Assembly: GCA_963920765.1 (NCBI GenBank)
Contig: OY987246.1
Span: 21,347,428 to 21,411,427, forward strand
Length of the DNA: 64,000 bases
Origin: Ulota crispa
Taxonomy: Eukaryota > Streptophyta > Bryopsida > Orthotrichales > Orthotrichaceae
Direction: 5' to 3'
The translations under genes and the position numbers were made by a program. The notes below the pieces were generated by a model. It was not told the DNA's origin. It saw only the letters and a list, made by a program, of their open reading frames with translations, and made no database searches. Of this stretch, positions 31,676 to 44,952 are shown in pieces. The first letter of the stretch is position 1. Each line of letters begins with the position of its first letter.

Positions 31676-32554
31676 TTAACCCCTAAAGGACTAGACCCCC
31701 TTTTTAGCAAAATAGTGATTTTGGGCACATACTTATGATTGGAGCTTTTCATATTTTAGGCTATAATTTTACTAAAATGTGGGAACAAGGTTTATCTTTC
31801 ATATGTATTGTCTAGATTTCATAACATTTGGAATTATGAGTAAAAAGTCATGGCCTAATATGTTGTTTTTTCCACTCGATGTGCAGCTTGGGCAGATTTT
31901 TAAAAATGACTTTTTTCAAAAATAAAGATAAAAATTGGTTTAGGAGATTTATGTGAAATTAGGAAGCTTTGAATCATTCCGTTTTGATCAACAAGATGAA
32001 AGTTATGAGGATTTTTAGTTTGCGGGCAATTATGGATTCTCTACTCTCAAATAATCTTTGAAGTCTCTTATTTTACTAAATTTTCATTATTTTGGAAAAA
32101 GAATACTAAAGCATGTAGATTGTTTATTACAGCATTACGACCATTAGGATTGGCATTTTTCATTTCCATAATTAAATTCTTAATAATTTTATGTTTTGAA
32201 TCATTCTCTACTTCTTTTTACTTACTAATTTTTTTCCATATGTTATACAATTCCAAATGATTTGAAACTGAAGCAACACCCACATGGCCTTTTTTCCTTA
32301 GGAATTTCACCTTCTAAAAGGTAGCTGCCTAATTTTTCAGTAGACAATTTTGAATATTCAAACCATTCTAATTTCCAATCCACCTAATGAAAAACTCTCA
32401 AATTTTTTCCATATCTTCTAAAAATATTCTTCTACAAGATCCTATGGTCACATATGCATAAAACTATTTTTGTTTTCAAATTTGATTAATGCTCTAAAAA
32501 TGACAGTTTTGGAAAGTTTTTGGTGAAATATTTGCTTGTTCCTTTAGGGGTTAA
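31676..32554. mobile_element. TTAA-flanked element with CCCCTAAAGGAC termini
   Basis: Left TTAACCCCTAAAGGACTAG and right TTCCTTTAGGGGTTAA, with exact TTAA at both ends. The interior shares a segment with the hairpin at 28138-28553. No transposase frame. Confidence 0.65.
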
Positions 32555-32559
32555 GAGGG

Positions 32560-35164
32560 ATTTAACATCACAAAGAGTTTTAACTGTGAAGTTGGACCAA
32601 GTATTAATAATTTACACATCAGATTTTACATATGAAACCATCATTCCTTGAGAAAATCTAGAGCACCTTTGGAAGAAGAGGACAATTATTAAAAACTCCC
32701 CAAATTACAAGGGGCTCGATGATGCAAAAAGAAGTGTTGTCACACACTGCCACACTCTCAACAAAGGCAAGGATATAAACATATACAGTATATATAGCAA
32801 GGCCAAATTAAGTTTGCCTGTTTTTCTTTCCTAAACTTGTTTCCTGTCCAACCATACTTTTTTAGTTGGTTTTAAATTCTTTGCTTTCATAGACTGAGTT
32901 TGTATTAGATGGCTCTTCTTCCCAGACATTGATGGGCACCTAAGAAACCTCACCCTAGGCTCCTCCAGTTTCATTCCAATTTCTTTTGAAACACTATGCA
33001 ACCGACCAAGGATAAACTTCAAACTTATGAGTAACTTAGTCAATATGGAATCCATTACGACTTAGGAATACCACATGGTTCCACAGGGGTCCCCTACTCC
33101 CCTGTATGGGGACCAAAAAATTATTGCTTTTTTAATGTTGGCTCTGAGCATGGGCTAGGTGTTTATAGGCCTGGTAGTGGCTCTGAGCATGGGCTAGGTG
33201 TTTATAGGCCTGGTAGTGGCTCTGTCTTTACACTAAAAAATTGCGTTTAGGGTTGGTCTGACCAACCGGGAAATATTTGAGTTTGACCTGTTAACTTCCT
33301 TGAATTCATTGAACAGGTTTCTCAAGGATCTATTCCGGTTATTTTCTCTATTTCATAATGTAAATCTCTATTTCATATTGTAATAAGTTCTTTTAGAATT
33401 TTAACTGGTTTTTTAGCTAATGTTTATAAAATGCAAATGATTTTTCCTCAATACAACTAGCTAGCTTTGAATTAGCCACCATTTCTTTCCAAACCTTGGT
33501 TAGTTCACAATAATTTCTTGACATTTTACATTGTATAAACAATTCTTGATATCATTGTTATTTCATTAATAATTACAACAATAAATTTGTTTTAAAGGAC
33601 TTGATAATAAGAAAAGTACAAACTAATGGCATCCAAGTTGCAAACTATGTGAATTTGTAGTATTTAGAGAGTTGCATGCACCTCCAAGTGGCCAAGAGAT
33701 GAATTATGAGATAATTTTTTAAGGTAAAGCATCCTAATTGTTAAGATAACCTAAATAATATATTTTGTGTAAAAAGAAAATTATTCTAATTTGCCAATGG
33801 GTCTCCTTTGTAACCACTTGTTATTATGGAAAACTGGTTACTGACAGTGATTTTTTTGTCATTTAAGGGAAAATATTGAAAATATGCCTAACAAATGGCC
33901 ATGTACAAAACTTGGCCTAACATTTAAAAAATATCAAAAGTAGACCTCACCAAATATCAAAAGTAGGCCTTATAGCTATGGTGGTCAAAACATTGAGCAC
34001 ATCAATTTATTTTCAAATCAAATTGATTTGTGATAACTTTGCTTACAATGACCAAGACCACTGCATAAATTGCTATATGACTCGTACATTGTGATTAAAC
34101 TTGTTTTCATTGAACATAATGATATATTTACTTTGCCAAAAATACTAAAAAAAGAGATATTTATTTTATAAAAATTGGCTATACAGGCAAAAACTATTGT
34201 CCAAGTCCTCTACAATAGTAAGTTAATTTTCGCCCTGTCAATGTTTTTTCTGGCACCCTCCTAAGTTACCCCCTCCCCCTTCTCTCTCCATATCCACTTG
34301 GTGATGGTGTTGGATCATGGTTTTTTTTTTGTTTTCTCACCGATGCCTGGGTGACATTTCTTGAAAATGGTTTGTAGCTTGTTGGCTTCGTCCCTATTTT
34401 GGTTGGAGTTGAAGGTGGCCCCAGCTCATGAATTTTTGGAGCATCATGGGATTTTTTTGTAAGTAAAAAATATTCATTAGTCATTTTTCAAAAACATCCT
34501 TGTAATCATTGCCATTACTTAAGTATTGTATTGAACTGGATTAGGCAACACCTCAAAAAATTTGAAATGTTTAATAATTTTAAAATGATGACATCAATTT
34601 TCAATTTGATAAGGATTTTATAAAAACCTAGGGTGCAACGCAATTTTTGTTATTGCAATTTGGCATTTTTTGAAAAAAATTCACCCATTTTTTTCTATAG
34701 GCTTGAAGCTAGCCTTTTTTTTTGAGGCAATTGAGCCTTAAATTGCCCAAAAAAAAAAACACTGTGTTGGACTGTTGGTGTAAACTTATCTGGCTGGATG
34801 TTTTATCTGCAGTTTGTGCAATTTATTACTTCGCCTGACTGACTTGCCCCTTTGCCTGCATGGCAATGACAATTGACAACCCTCCTGAGGCCCTGAGTGA
34901 CAGCCAACCCCCTTGCTTCTAATTCAAGGCACCTCTTGCTCCACCCTTTTACTGCACTTCCTGTATTTCTCATCTTCACGGGGCTACAATCAACAATAAT
35001 AACAAGGAATTGTATCAAATGTGGATTTTGATCTAAATGATGTTTATTGAAGGTGTGTTGGTGTTATATCACTATTAAAATTTGTTGCCATAGATGGCTT
35101 TAATGTTTGAACTTGACTATGTAAGTGTTATTATAATAAAATGAACATTTATCGATAATTCCAT
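32560..35164. other. AT-rich spacer, no gene seen
   Basis: Contains the two-copy repeat at 33135-33226. A segment near 33590-33780 resembles the GTGCATTTAGGTTGCC MITE family but is too degraded to bound. The patch at 34800-35010 has higher GC but no recognised feature. Confidence 0.45.
33135..33226. repeat. Tandem duplication, about 43-base unit
   Basis: GGCTCTGAGCATGGGCTAGG plus TGTTTATAGGCCTGGTAGT occurs twice without spacer, followed by a partial third start (GGCTCTG). Confidence 0.9.
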
Positions 35165-35166
35165 GT

Positions 35167-35571
35167 ACAATAGAACTTCTCTAAACTGATATGGTTGGGA
35201 CCAGCGTTCTCTAAACTAGCTAAATTTAACAAGATTGCTAACAAAAAGAATTCATAGCTAAAAGAAATGTAAGCTGTCTAGTGTTAAATTTGAAAATTTT
35301 AGCTTTTTAACAATGTTTTTAGCCACTTGTGCTAAAATTGAAAACCATATTTGGGATCACTGGTTGGGACCCCAAGAACTAAATTAGTTTAAGTAAGTTA
35401 TTAGTTAGGTACCTTGAGGTTAGTGCTAGGACAGTACCAAGGAGTATTGCTGCTATTGAATTAATTGTTTTAGTTTATGATTGACGTATGATCTAGTATT
35501 AAGATTTGTGTTGTATATTAGATTATAGAGGATATCAGTTTAGAGAATATTGATTTAGAGGAGTTCTACTG
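35167..35571. mobile_element. Emigrant/pogo-like MITE, larger member
   Basis: Starts CAATAGAACTTCTCTAAACT and ends TTTAGAGGAGTTCTACTG, with TA outside both ends. It shares ATATGGTTGGGAC and GTACCTTGAGGTTA-type interior phrases with the shorter member at 2985-3193. Confidence 0.72.
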
Positions 35572-36291
35572 TAGAACCAAAAAGTGTTGCACTGCATCCA
35601 AGCATAATTCAAGTATAATTCAAGTTTAATCAGAAGCAACAAATTATGACGCATTTTCACGCGTATGACTCGTAATTGAATATGAAACAATTCTGCCCAG
35701 AAAATAGGCTTTATTCCAAATAAATTGGTCTGAAAAGATGTCTGTATGTATACGTGAAGTTTTGGCATGCGGGATTAATGAACCCTTTATTTAATCGTTT
35801 ATTGGTCAAAAGAAAAGAATAAGTTTTGAATGCAAGCAGTCAAGGAGTCGTGACATATTTGTAGGGATGTACGTTAGGACTATGGAGTTCTAATGAAATG
35901 GCTCTCCGTACGACCACCATCATCACACCTGCCTCCACAGCCACCAGTCAGTTACCGCCTATTTGGATCTAGGCACCAGTCAGGGGGAGGTTTCTTATCA
36001 AACTCGTCTTCGAGTTCATTCGGTTTTTTTTTTTAAAGTCATAAAACAAAGTGTCTTTTATTGCAAGAGCCAATTACACTTATACTTCATCTCCTTATAA
36101 ATTGCAAGGGAACAATTTATGGGAGATCTAGAATTACAAATAGGTGTCAACTATTGAAAACTTTAAAAATTCATCAACATACTTCAAAAAATATGATTTT
36201 TTTTGTTGCATCTAGCATCCATTTCTCTTTGTCTTAAAATTAAACAAGAAATCTTCACGTCTTGGAAACACCATGAAAATTAAATCAACCC

Positions 36292-36645
36292 TTAGCCCCT
36301 AAACGTCACGGTGGTCACTATGTTTGCCCAGTGAACAATGTTTAACGCATGTACAATGATCTCCTTAGTGGTTAAATTATTATTTTTAAAAGTTACAAAA
36401 GACATTAGAGCATGACAACCTCATAAAAGTTATAATAAGGGTAACTTAGGACCTAAGGACTAACACCATGACTTTGAAATTTCTCACAATTTGGGTTACC
36501 TAAAAATAGTAATACAACTACTGAAGTCCATATGTTTACGATCACTTCTAAAAATAAAATCAGACATAAAAACTGTTTTTTTCATAGTGTGTTTATTTTA
36601 TGCCCAGGGGACGAAAAATCGTCTACTTCGGCGTTTAAGGGTTGA
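36292..36645. mobile_element. Diverged TTAA-type element upstream of the F-box gene
   Basis: Left TTAGCCCCTAAACGTCAC and right GGCGTTTAAGGGTTGA are inverted termini in which one TTAA base is changed at each end. The right end also carries the GGACGAAAAATCG phrase that marks the right end of the element at 7336-7698. Confidence 0.5.
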
Positions 36646-37825
36646 ACTGTCGGTTTTCGAGCTACCTACCTGCGCACACCTTTTTGGGGACTTGTAAACA
36701 AAGAAAGTTCTTCCCATTGCACCCCAAGGAAAGCTCTACGCCTACGAAGACTGGGACACCTCCAGCTCACCAAACGGGAGAGAGACGATTCACTTTCAGA
36801 CTTTCAGACTTTCAGCCATTGTTGTGTTTGTATATAAGTTATTTACAGTCATCACTCGTGCTCACTCGTGCTTCTTCAAATCCGGGCCGATTCTCGATAC
36901 TACAAAGCGGTTATGAGAGAGAGCTCAGCAAAGAAGCAAGCTCCACATGAGAGCCCTCCATTTCTCTCTTAGAGGCCAGAGTACAACGCTCACAAGGGAC
37001 TGTACAAAGCTCATAAGTGATATTGCATCATAAGTGATAGTGCAAAGCGTATGGCTAAAAAGTGCTTCATTTTGCAGCGAGAAAAGTCTCACCAAAACCG
37101 GGGGTTTAAGTTGAGCTTGCTTCCACACACCCAATCTAGTTAGCTTTCAAGGATTGTCCATTTGAGCTGTGTTTGTATTGCTAAACATTTCATTTTTCCT
37201 TCTCTCTCTTTCACGTTTATCTTATAGCCATTTCTAGCTGAAGGTGAGAGAGAAAGAGAGAGAGAGATAGAGGTGCTTCAAGCTCTTGTGGCGTGCCAAC
37301 AGTTTTATGGTGAAACGGGTTCGGTATTGCTATGAATTGTGCTCTCAGTTTAGACACCTTTTTCTGAGAGCTCGGAATCGAGAGTGACAGTCCCCAAAAG
37401 CTTCGCCTTTAGAAGGCAGACAGACACAGACAGGGTGGAATAAAAGTGCTCCGAGGAGGAGAAAGTAGTCAAAGTTTTATTAGTGGTGTAACTGCATGCA
37501 TGTCACAGAGTAAATCACAGACCACAGAAGAGATTTGTTGCCAAACGAGCTGCTTCACCGCTTACTCTAGTTCTATGGACGAGCCATGCCCTTGTAATCA
37601 AAACCGCGAGAATCACTACAGCAAAATTGCTACTATCCATTGTTGTCAGATCAGGCACCAAGTGCGGCGGTCGTCGTCGTTGCTGGAATGCCACAGCCAG
37701 CGGCCGGAGTGCATCTGCAAGTAGCTCAGGTTTCTTGCGCACAATTACTGTACCGCTTTGTGTTTGCTGAAATTTTGCCTCCTGGGCTTACTCTCTGGCA
37801 TTGGAGGTGGTTATTTATCTGAGCT
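36646..37825. promoter_or_regulatory. Upstream region of the F-box/LRR gene
   Basis: Composition rises in GC here compared with the spacer before it. A TATATAA-like box is at about 36830-36836, but it lies about 1 kb before the ATG, so its use would need a long leader or an upstream intron. A GA-rich run lies at 37244-37270. No protein-like frame was accepted in this stretch. Confidence 0.35.
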
Positions 37826-40800
37826 ATGGCGGAGACTCGTACTGTCGAAGTGCTTACACTGACACCAACTCAGGTAAACGCCTGCCAAAATCATGTTATC
37901 ATAATCTACAGTGTTTTGTTTCTGCTTCTATATGACATGGTCCTTTGATATGTAAAAGGTTTTTGCTTGGATTTGTTCTTTGAGTGGAGAAGAATCGAAG
38001 ATGGAGTTGCTAAAGTGAGGTAGATTTTTTTGTTGCAGGAACTACTGGAAGCACCAGTACCTATGGCGGCTGGGTCGACTGAGATGCAGCTCCTCAGCAT
38101 GGAGGAGGTACTTAAATCCATGGAATACTAGACCCCAGAAACTCTGATTGTGATTTCGTCAACTCTAGTGTTGTTTATTTGTAGAGAAAATTTCATTGGT
38201 GCCCGTGCCCCTGAAGTTTGCAATATTTTCATAGATACGCCTGCTTGCTTTTTCAGAAATATCACAAATACCCTTGGCCCAAAAAATTTAGGTTGTGCAT
38301 GCCACTTCCCTTCTCCTACTTTGTGTGCACATTTCTTCTTTCTTGTTATGAGTGTGCACAAAAGAAGGGGAAATAGCATGCACAACAAAACAAACCCCTA
38401 AATTTTTTTGGTCCAAAGATATTTGTGATATTTTTGCATGCCACTTCTCTTCTTCCTTTGTGCGCACACTTTTTCTTTCTTGTTATGCGTGTGCACAAAG
38501 AAAGGGAAATAACATACACAACAAAACAAACGCCTAATTTTTTTAGCATTTGTGATATTTCTGAAAAATCAAGCAGGGCCTGGAGGGGTATCTATGAAAA
38601 TATTGCAAACTCCAGGGGTATCCATGAAATTTTCCTTTTCCTTTGTTTGTTTGTATGGTCGAAAAAATAGAACCTTGTGACTGGAACCCTAACGTAAGTG
38701 ATGTGGTATTGACTGTGGCTATTCTTTGGGTGCAGGCGTTGCCAAGCCACGTGTTATCATGTATCGTGAACAAGGTGAAGGATGCAAGGGACCTCGCAAA
38801 TTGCATGGCAACGAGCAAAACCATGAGTGATGCCGTGCAACAAGTGCCCACCCTGACCTTAACATGCCGGAAACGGTACTACGAGCTGGCGAGGGAACGC
38901 TTCCCCATCCAACGCCCCTGCTCATTCTCAGACGACGACGACGACGACGACGACAACGACAACGACAACGAAGACGACGATGATTCGAACGAGGACGACG
39001 ACGATGAGACGTGCGAATGGGCGTCGGCTCCAGTTGCACCAGCCCCTGACGATGCCGGTGCCGGTGCCGTTGCTTTGGATTCATCTTCACCGAGAAGCTC
39101 GTCGTCGACTTGCGCTACAGAACAACAGCCAGGAGTGCCAGGTCACGTCTCCTTCAAAACTGCGTGCTTGAACATGCTGGGTAAAGTGAGCCACGTGCAA
39201 CAGCTGCGCATCGAAGTGGACCAGGACATGCAAGCCAATCTGTTCCAGAAGGAGGAGATCCACATGGTGGATTTCTGGTTCAGCGAGCCCATGTTCGTTC
39301 GCAAATGGGTGGCGCTCTGCAAGCTCTCCCTCCGGCACTTGACTGTCGTGGATTACGGCCAGCAGGCCATCATGCGTCAATCCAACATCGTCCGAGTGCT
39401 CTCCCAAAACTGTAAGCTTTCACTCTCCCCCCTTTTGGTTTACAATGACATTTTACTTTGAATCAAGTTGTTGCCTCTTTTGAGGTATAATGAGTACCTA
39501 AACTCATCAACAAAATAACTAAAGAACTTTGAAAGCTGTGGCAAAACAAAATGCAGAAAAAATTTTAAGCTTATTTCAATACGGGTTGAGAGCATGTGAA
39601 ATTTTGTTTACGCATGTATCCTTCTCTTTCCTATTGGTCCTTTGTTAGAAGAACTTAGAGTTAGCTGCTTTATGCATGTATCCTTCTCTTTCTTATTGGT
39701 CCTGCGCTAAAAGGACTTAGTGTAGACCACTTTATGCATGCATGTACTTTGTTCCTATGTTGATTTTTTGCTAAAAAAGACTCAATGCAAACCACTTGAT
39801 ACATGTATCCCTCTCTCATGTGATGATTATTGATTAACAATAAACTATGATGGATACCTGAAAGTGACACCACAACACTTTCTTTTAACCAATTAGATTG
39901 AGCTACTTCACAAAAAGTTAACAACATAGCCAATCAATCAAAATGCGGATGTATTCTTTTATATATATAAGAAAGATGTGAAGTTTAGACTTACAGAATC
40001 TTTGGATGTGTTGGGGATTGACCAACAACAACAACAGGCAAGGACCTCCGCCACCTGGAACTCCGCAACATGTACCTAGACACGAACGACCTAGAAGTGC
40101 TACCCAAACTGGAGAGTCTCACACTCCGCTGCATCAAGATGACAGACAAGGCACTCACAGACATCAACAACTGCATGCCAGCGTTACTAACACTCGCACT
40201 AGTGAGCGTCTTCGGAGTACAAGAAGCCCGGTTCTGCAGTCCAGAACTACAAGTCCTCTGCCTGGGTCTCTCCACACCCGCCAGAACAGTCGACTTAAAC
40301 CTCCCTCTCTGCACAAAACTTCAACTCAAAATGATGTGTCCAGACTCACTCCGAGTACGAGCCCCATCACTAGCCTACGTGGCAGTGTGTATGGAAAAGC
40401 GTGACGGCTCAGTGGTGGAGTTCGACGACGTTAACAATCTCAGGGAGCTACTGTTCGGTGCTTCTCATTTTGCCACGCTGTCAAAGCTCATGCAAACGAA
40501 TATCCACCTGGAGAAGATCTTTCTAGATGTACCGTGCATGGCGTTGGGTGAAGATGGAAAATGGGAGGGTGTTCTGGAACAAATTCCTCGTAATCTGCCT
40601 GATATTGAAGCACTTAAATTATCTTGTCCGTCTTTGCACACGCTTAGTGTTGGTCCTGGACTGTGGCACTCCATGGAAGAGTCGTTCGTTGTGAACCAGG
40701 AGCTTGCTACTTTTCGAGGATGGCCTGCGCTTTCTAGACTTATTGTGCACATGGTGGTGCAGAGCTTGGAAACTTGTGTGGGTATTTTGCAGTGGTTGAT

Positions 40801-40963
40801 CTCTGCTGTGCCTTCTTTGAAGTTTTTGGAGATTTACGTGCATGCGGATAGTCCTGTTGATCAGGAGCTGTTTTGGAATGTTTGCCAGGAGCGGCTTTCG
40901 CTTGCTCACTTGCAGTGGGGCATCTGGAAACGGAGTTTGAACTTCGCTTGCTTTAGCTTCTGA
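37826..40963 (+). CDS. F-box/LRR-repeat protein (At4g29420-like), 4 exons
   Basis: Exons 37826-37873, 38039-38107, 38736-39411 and 40038-40963 join in frame to 572 residues; all introns are GT-AG. F-box proteins recruit substrates to SCF ubiquitin ligases via SKP1. The F-box is ALPSHVLSCIVNKVKDARDL (40-59) continuing to VPTLTLTC. An acidic run of Asp/Asn/Glu occupies about 105-130. Then come DFWFSEPMFVRKW (also seen as D-[LF]-[YW]-[LF]-[TS]-[ED]-P in the At4g29420 group) and leucine-rich units: LRHLTVVDYG, LRHLELRNMYL, LPKLESLTLRCIKM, MPALLTLALVSVFGV, LQVLCLGLS and LRVRAPSLAYVAV, ending at KRSLNFACFSF. Substrate unknown. Intron 2 contains a foldback MITE, intron 3 a tandem repeat. Confidence 0.88.
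38185..38636. mobile_element. GGATACCCCT-family foldback MITE, copy B (in F-box intron 2)
   Basis: Left GAAAATTTCATTGG and CCCCTGAAGTTTGCAATATT are mirrored at the right by AATATTGCAAACTCCAGGGG and ATCCATGAAATTTTCC. The interior has two successive hairpins built from GTGTGCACAAA and CCTAAATTTTTT-type phrases, so one half seems duplicated. It lies entirely within the intron. Confidence 0.8.
39600..39840. repeat. Degenerate tandem repeat in F-box intron 3, about 65-base unit
   Basis: Units read ATGCATGTATCCTTCTCTTT, TATTGGTCCT, TAAAAGGACTTAG and ACCACTT, and recur about three and a half times with increasing divergence. Confidence 0.75.
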
Positions 40964-43900
40964 CTTTTGGATGCAAAAAAGTTTAGTACTAATGATTTGC
41001 TCCATTTTCAGGTTTTTTGTATAGAAAAGCTCCGTCCACAGTATAAAAGGAGCAGATTTTCACAACTGCTAAAGAAATATATATCTTTGATACTCTGGAA
41101 ATCTCTGGTTTTATTTGCCTACATCCATGTGTGCACATACAGCTCTTGATACGATACCATGGTTGATACTATGAGCAAGTTGTTAGGCCAAAGGATAGGA
41201 TAGGCAGGAGGTTTGGATTGGGCGATGTGGCTGTCCATGCTTCAATCAAGATGTAGATTGTAGACGTCAAGGTGCAAAGGCAGGTCGCGTACATGTTTTG
41301 ACTTAATAAAAAATAAAATCTTACATTTGCACCTTGAACGTTTGCGTTTGCACTAGACAGACATGCGATTTAGGATTGGTCCAATAGGATAATCATACTT
41401 GATACATGTGAAATATTTTTGCTGCGACACTATTGTAGTGCCAAAGTCCAAACATGCTTTGACGTCACCTTAGTTTTGGCATGTATAAATGTATAATGTA
41501 TTGAGTTTCTATAGTTTTCAATGACATTTTTTTTACCTCAGTTCATTCAGTTTTGTATAACCTCATTAGCACACAGCCGAATATGTAGTGAGGGGAACTT
41601 GTTTATTTGGCAATTGCTACGCTACACATTTACCATTGTTGTGAAATCCAAAATTAATTGTTGTGAAATACTAAAATCCAATAATCATTGAAGATGTGAT
41701 ATTACAGAGGGTCTTGTGATTTGAGTAGTGTGATTGAGTATGGTCTTTAGAAATCATGCCAATTATGAAAACTGCAGCCAGATCCTGTATCAAAAAGTCA
41801 AAGTTTGAAAGGAGTCAGTGGAATGATTCTTTGCAGGATTGAGTGAGTGATTGCGGTCATGGGATATTTTTTTGGTGTACGATGACCGAGTCTTGACGTT
41901 GAAAACAATGCAACACATACTTTTACACTTGGAACTCGGAATTAGTGCAGCAAGCATCTCTCGAGTTTTTCAAACAGTAGATAAGCGTTCACAGAGTTCG
42001 AAGTGTGATGTTTTCATAATTGAAAAGAAAAGACTATTCACTATTGTATCAAATGTGCTAACAATTCAAAGTTAACCATGGTACATAATTTGCGTTATTA
42101 TAGCTGCAGCCTGCAGGAGTTATTTCTAGTAGTGTCAAATTTTGAATTGTGCAATACTCCTTAGTTCCAGGGTTTTTTTTTTTTTTTTGGTGTTGGTGCT
42201 TTTTGTCAGATTTCTGGTGTCCAGTGTACACAGTACATTGGATAAGAAATGGAGGGATTGGCCGGCATTGGTCCAAATTTGTTAAATCTGTAGCCATAGA
42301 AAAAAATACATTGCTCAATCCTCACGCACTAATTTGGGTGAACTTTGCCTAATTAATATAAAAATGTGGCATATGTCTTCCCTATGCCATTGTTCTCCAA
42401 GTAGAGTTTTGAACATGACCTTTCATGGCCCCTCAAATGCCTCAATTGTCTCATGAAACAACTTGCTAGCCAATCGTTTGAAAATGTGATATCTTTCACA
42501 CTCTCTAATTGAGCTTCATACTTACAAAATCTCCTTTGAACATTTGACAATTAAAGTATTATTTACTTAAGATAAAATTTAAAGATTATGATTCACAACA
42601 TTTAAGTAGGGTGATTGCAAGAAATACTTGTACTATTTTTTGTCCCCTTCACCTCGTGCATGTGCTTTTTGGCTTCTAATTTTTATGCAGCAAGATTTTT
42701 TGAGTTGAAATTTCAAAGGAAGGTACATGTCATAGTTACAAACCTTTCATAACTTTTGTGGTTTTTTTAAAATTATTTTACTATTTTTGAACAGCCCCCA
42801 AATAGGTGTCTACTTTGGCCATTTTGGGGGTTTTTAGTACTATTTTGGGTCCAAAAAAGCTTTTCTACGGCTACAAATTAGGGATGTTGTTTATGGAGCA
42901 TGCTTACACGCATTTGTAGAAGGGTTTTGCAAAATTATAAATTCCATGCCATCTACATTGTCTCAAAGTGGGCATCCTATCTCCCTTCATTGTCAAAATA
43001 CAAAAAAATTCCTTAACAAAGCAATTGTACCATGTGAATGTGTTTAATAATGGGTTCTCAAATGGCCAATTTTTATTTTATTTTTTTGAATTATTTTATT
43101 ATTTTCTAAAAATCAAGAAAGAAATTGGCTTTTTGTTGGTGATTTTGTTTTGAGCATAACTTTTAGAATAAAAAATTTCTAGGTCTGAATTCTCATGAGT
43201 ATGCTATTTTAAGTGTTTTACAAATTGTCCATATTTTATTTTATTTAAAAATTTATTATTCCAAAAGCTCATAGTACTACCTAGTACTACCAGTACTAAG
43301 GGTGTTTGAGACAAAATTGTGAAGTATTTCTTGCAACTACCCAGTTATCTAAATTATTGTGAACTACTTTGTTAGTGCACCTTGCAAATTTACCTATATG
43401 CTTGAATTAGTATGAGATAGCTATGCTAATGCAAGATGCAGTTATTGAAATAAGTTGCATGGTTTATAGCAAAAATAAGTTTTGACCAAACTTGGTCACT
43501 TTGGAGCTATGCTCTAAAATTTGAATTTCACAATTTGCTCAAGTGGCTAAAAATTCTGCCAAGTATACCAAGAATCCAACATTCACTAGAAGAAAACCAT
43601 GTCCTAAATGACTGGTTTACAATGATTGCAAATGTCCTAAACAACGAAACAACTAAATTACAATCAAATTGAATTGTTCAAAACATTTTTATTTGTTGTG
43701 AACTAGTCGTTTAATGCAAGATTTCTTCTAGTGATTTACACTTTTGAATTTATTTACTTCTGTTGATTACAACGAACTGGTTGAAATTTGGTTAAGTTTA
43801 GCCAGTGAACACGGCAATACGGCATTGGAGAGTACCGGTACTTCTTGGAAATCGTTTCCTCACAAATTTCCCCAAAATTCAGGGATATTGTTTTATACGG

Positions 43901-44069
43901 CTCGGTTTACTACACACGTGTTTGTGGGGACCAGGGGGTGAAAAAACTCAGTTTCTCACCTTGCAAAACAGGTTAGAGTTTAATAATGTACCATTGAACA
44001 TTGAACTCATGTTTTTAGATTCAAAGGTCTTGGCATTCTAGAACCACGGAAAGAGATAAAATTAATGAA
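40964..44069. other. AT-rich spacer downstream of the F-box gene, no gene seen
   Basis: The first few hundred bases should be the F-box 3' UTR. The remainder has short frames only, a T-run near 42170 and no clear element ends. Confidence 0.45.
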
Positions 44070-44648
44070 CTACACCAAATAGTGCATTTAGGTTGCCCTA
44101 TACTAAGTTCTCAATATTTTGCATTATTTAAATATTTATCAAGACTATAGTAGCTTTTGTCAATAATTATTGTGATAAATAATGTAGGGAAAGAAGCAAA
44201 GGTTGGGCACAACAACAATCACCAAAATCAAGGAGCAAGGAAGCTAGAACTTTAAACAAAATCAAAAATTTCTATAGCGTAAAGAGAGTTGTATATGCCT
44301 CTAGGTGATCAAGGGTGAGTTGTGAGGTAACTTTGCCGAGGTAAGGCAACCTAATTGTTAAGAACGCGTTATTTGTTAAATTGGTAAAAAGCTTACATTT
44401 TGGGACTTTTTAAGGTTTCAAGATGCCTCCTAAAATCGAGCTCAACTTTTTTTTGGGTACACATGTCCTCACTTGAGAGGAGGAATTTGCAAGGGAAAAA
44501 ATCATAGTGGCTCAAACTGAATCTAAATCCTTTGAATTTGGTTTAAGGTGACTTTTTGGGTTTAAGGTGGAGTACAAAATGGTACCTCCATTTCTATCAA
44601 TTTAACAAATAACGCGCTTAAGGCAACCTAAATGCACAATTTGGTGTA
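44070..44648. mobile_element. MITE with GTGCATTTAGGTTGCC termini, copy 2 (interrupted)
   Basis: The left end CTACACCAAATAGTGCATTT is mirrored by AAATGCACAATTTGGTGTA at the right. It is interrupted near its right end by the element at 44358-44621. The adjacent copy 3 shows the uninterrupted form GGCAACCTAATTGTTAA plus AGCAACCTAAATGC. Confidence 0.7.
44358..44621. mobile_element. MITE inserted at TTAA inside another MITE
   Basis: Termini ACGCGTTATTTGTTAAATTG and CAATTTAACAAATAACGCG form an inverted repeat, with TTAA on each side (44358-44361 and 44618-44621). Comparison with the neighbouring copy at 44902-44952 shows one uninterrupted TTAA at the same point, so the TTAA is a target duplication. 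It is related to the element at 23075-23398. Confidence 0.7.
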
Positions 44649-44952
44649 CATTGAATGTTGTGTTTAGGTTGTCCCACACTAATCTCTTGACACTATATAG
44701 ATATTTATTGTAGTAACTATAGTAACTTTCATTAATAATTATTGCAACAACTAAATAATTTTTAAAGAACCTAGCAACAACAACAACAAAGTAACAAGAA
44801 AACAAAATATTGACTTCCAAGTCATAAACCATATAAAATCCTAATATTTAAAAAATTACATGTAATTCCAAGTAACCAAACAATAAGCCATGTGATAACT
44901 TTCCAAGGTAAGGCAACCTAATTGTTAAAGCAACCTAAATGCAATATCTAGT
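44646..44952. mobile_element. MITE with GTGCATTTAGGTTGCC termini, copy 3
   Basis: Left TTTGGTGTACATTGAATG and GTTTAGGTTGTCCCACACT, right GGCAACCTAATTGTTAAAGC and AACCTAAATGCAATATCTAG. It abuts copy 2 and gives the empty-site sequence for the nested insertion there. Confidence 0.6.

Noticed and set aside
40006-40404. 132-codon plus-strand frame overlapping F-box exon 4
   Set aside because: Out-of-frame shadow; the LRR-encoding frame continues far longer and joins exon 3 in phase.
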